From Gaiellasilicea sp963730405 (GTDB lineage: Bacteria > Actinomycetota > Thermoleophilia > Gaiellales > Gaiellaceae), in the NCBI GenBank assembly GCA_963730405.1, contig CAVSRW010000016.1, forward strand, positions 1-64,000: a stretch of DNA of 64,000 nucleotides, in the 5' to 3' direction. Below the pieces are notes generated by a model that did no database searches, had not been told where the DNA came from, and saw only the letters and a program-made list of their open reading frames with translations. Within the stretch, counting starts at the first letter, position 1; every line of letters begins with the position of its first letter. Shown here piece by piece: positions 63,961-64,000 of this stretch. The position numbers and the translations under genes were made by a program.

Positions 63961-64000
63961 CGTACGTACGACGGCCCCCGGCGGCGTCATTCATCGCAGC

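Overview
The window is very GC-rich (about 70% by eye), gene-dense chromosomal DNA. Many start codons are GTG, and same-strand genes often overlap as GTGA or ATGA. The block rpmE, DUF1385, prfA, prmC, sua5/tsaC, glyA, upp, wecA, atp genes is the classic actinobacterial order. Together with the small actinobacterial families present, this suggests a deep-branching actinobacterium of the Thermoleophilia (Gaiellales or Solirubrobacterales) type. That assignment is inference from synteny and protein style. No rRNA, tRNA, CRISPR, prophage or intact transposase gene was seen.

Layout. (1) 1-15 kb, mostly minus strand: prfA-prmC-tsaC-glyA-upp-wecA-atpZ-atpI-atpBEFH-A-G, with DUF1385, rpmE, two OsmC genes and a threonine-dehydratase-like gene upstream. 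The atp block ends at atpG, and the next gene is a secreted protein rather than atpD. (2) 16-26 kb: DUF4389 membrane protein, frameshifted M48 protease, ETF-quinone oxidoreductase with both ETF subunits, M23 peptidase, and a two-subunit B12-dependent acyl-CoA mutase split by an antisense MBL hydrolase. (3) 26.2-35.7 kb: a giant Ig-repeat surface-protein gene broken by three frameshifts. (4) 35.7-44.4 kb: TSUP permease, cobalamin adenosyltransferase, acyl-CoA dehydrogenase, HD-GYP response regulator, DUF4214-methyltransferase, hydroxybutyryl-CoA dehydrogenase, thiolase, M42 peptidase. (5) 44.4-50.3 kb: a compact trpE-G-D-CF-B-A operon. (6) 50.4-64 kb: a secreted ADWSSG-repeat peptide, hybrid histidine kinase, YqgE, VOC proteins, GT2 plus HEAT pair, luciferase-like monooxygenase, drug-type ABC exporter, MFS exporter, STAS protein and an ECF sigma factor.

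How the genes work together. The acyl-CoA mutase carries the Phe/Gln active-site signature of isobutyryl-CoA mutase. With the adenosyltransferase, acyl-CoA dehydrogenase, hydroxyacyl-CoA dehydrogenase, thiolase, ETF and ETF-QO, it forms most of a route from branched and short acyl-CoAs to acetyl-CoA and quinol. The ATP synthase block could use the resulting proton gradient.

Non-coding structure is the most unusual part. At least three dispersed intergenic repeat families are visible. A 32-bp copy of the atpA translation start sits behind atpH and would drive a 59-codon leader ORF. Six of ten convergent gene junctions share one CTAG as both stop codons. Five single-base frameshifts (M48 protease, trpD, three in the giant gene) mean that indel errors in the sequence must be considered alongside real gene decay.
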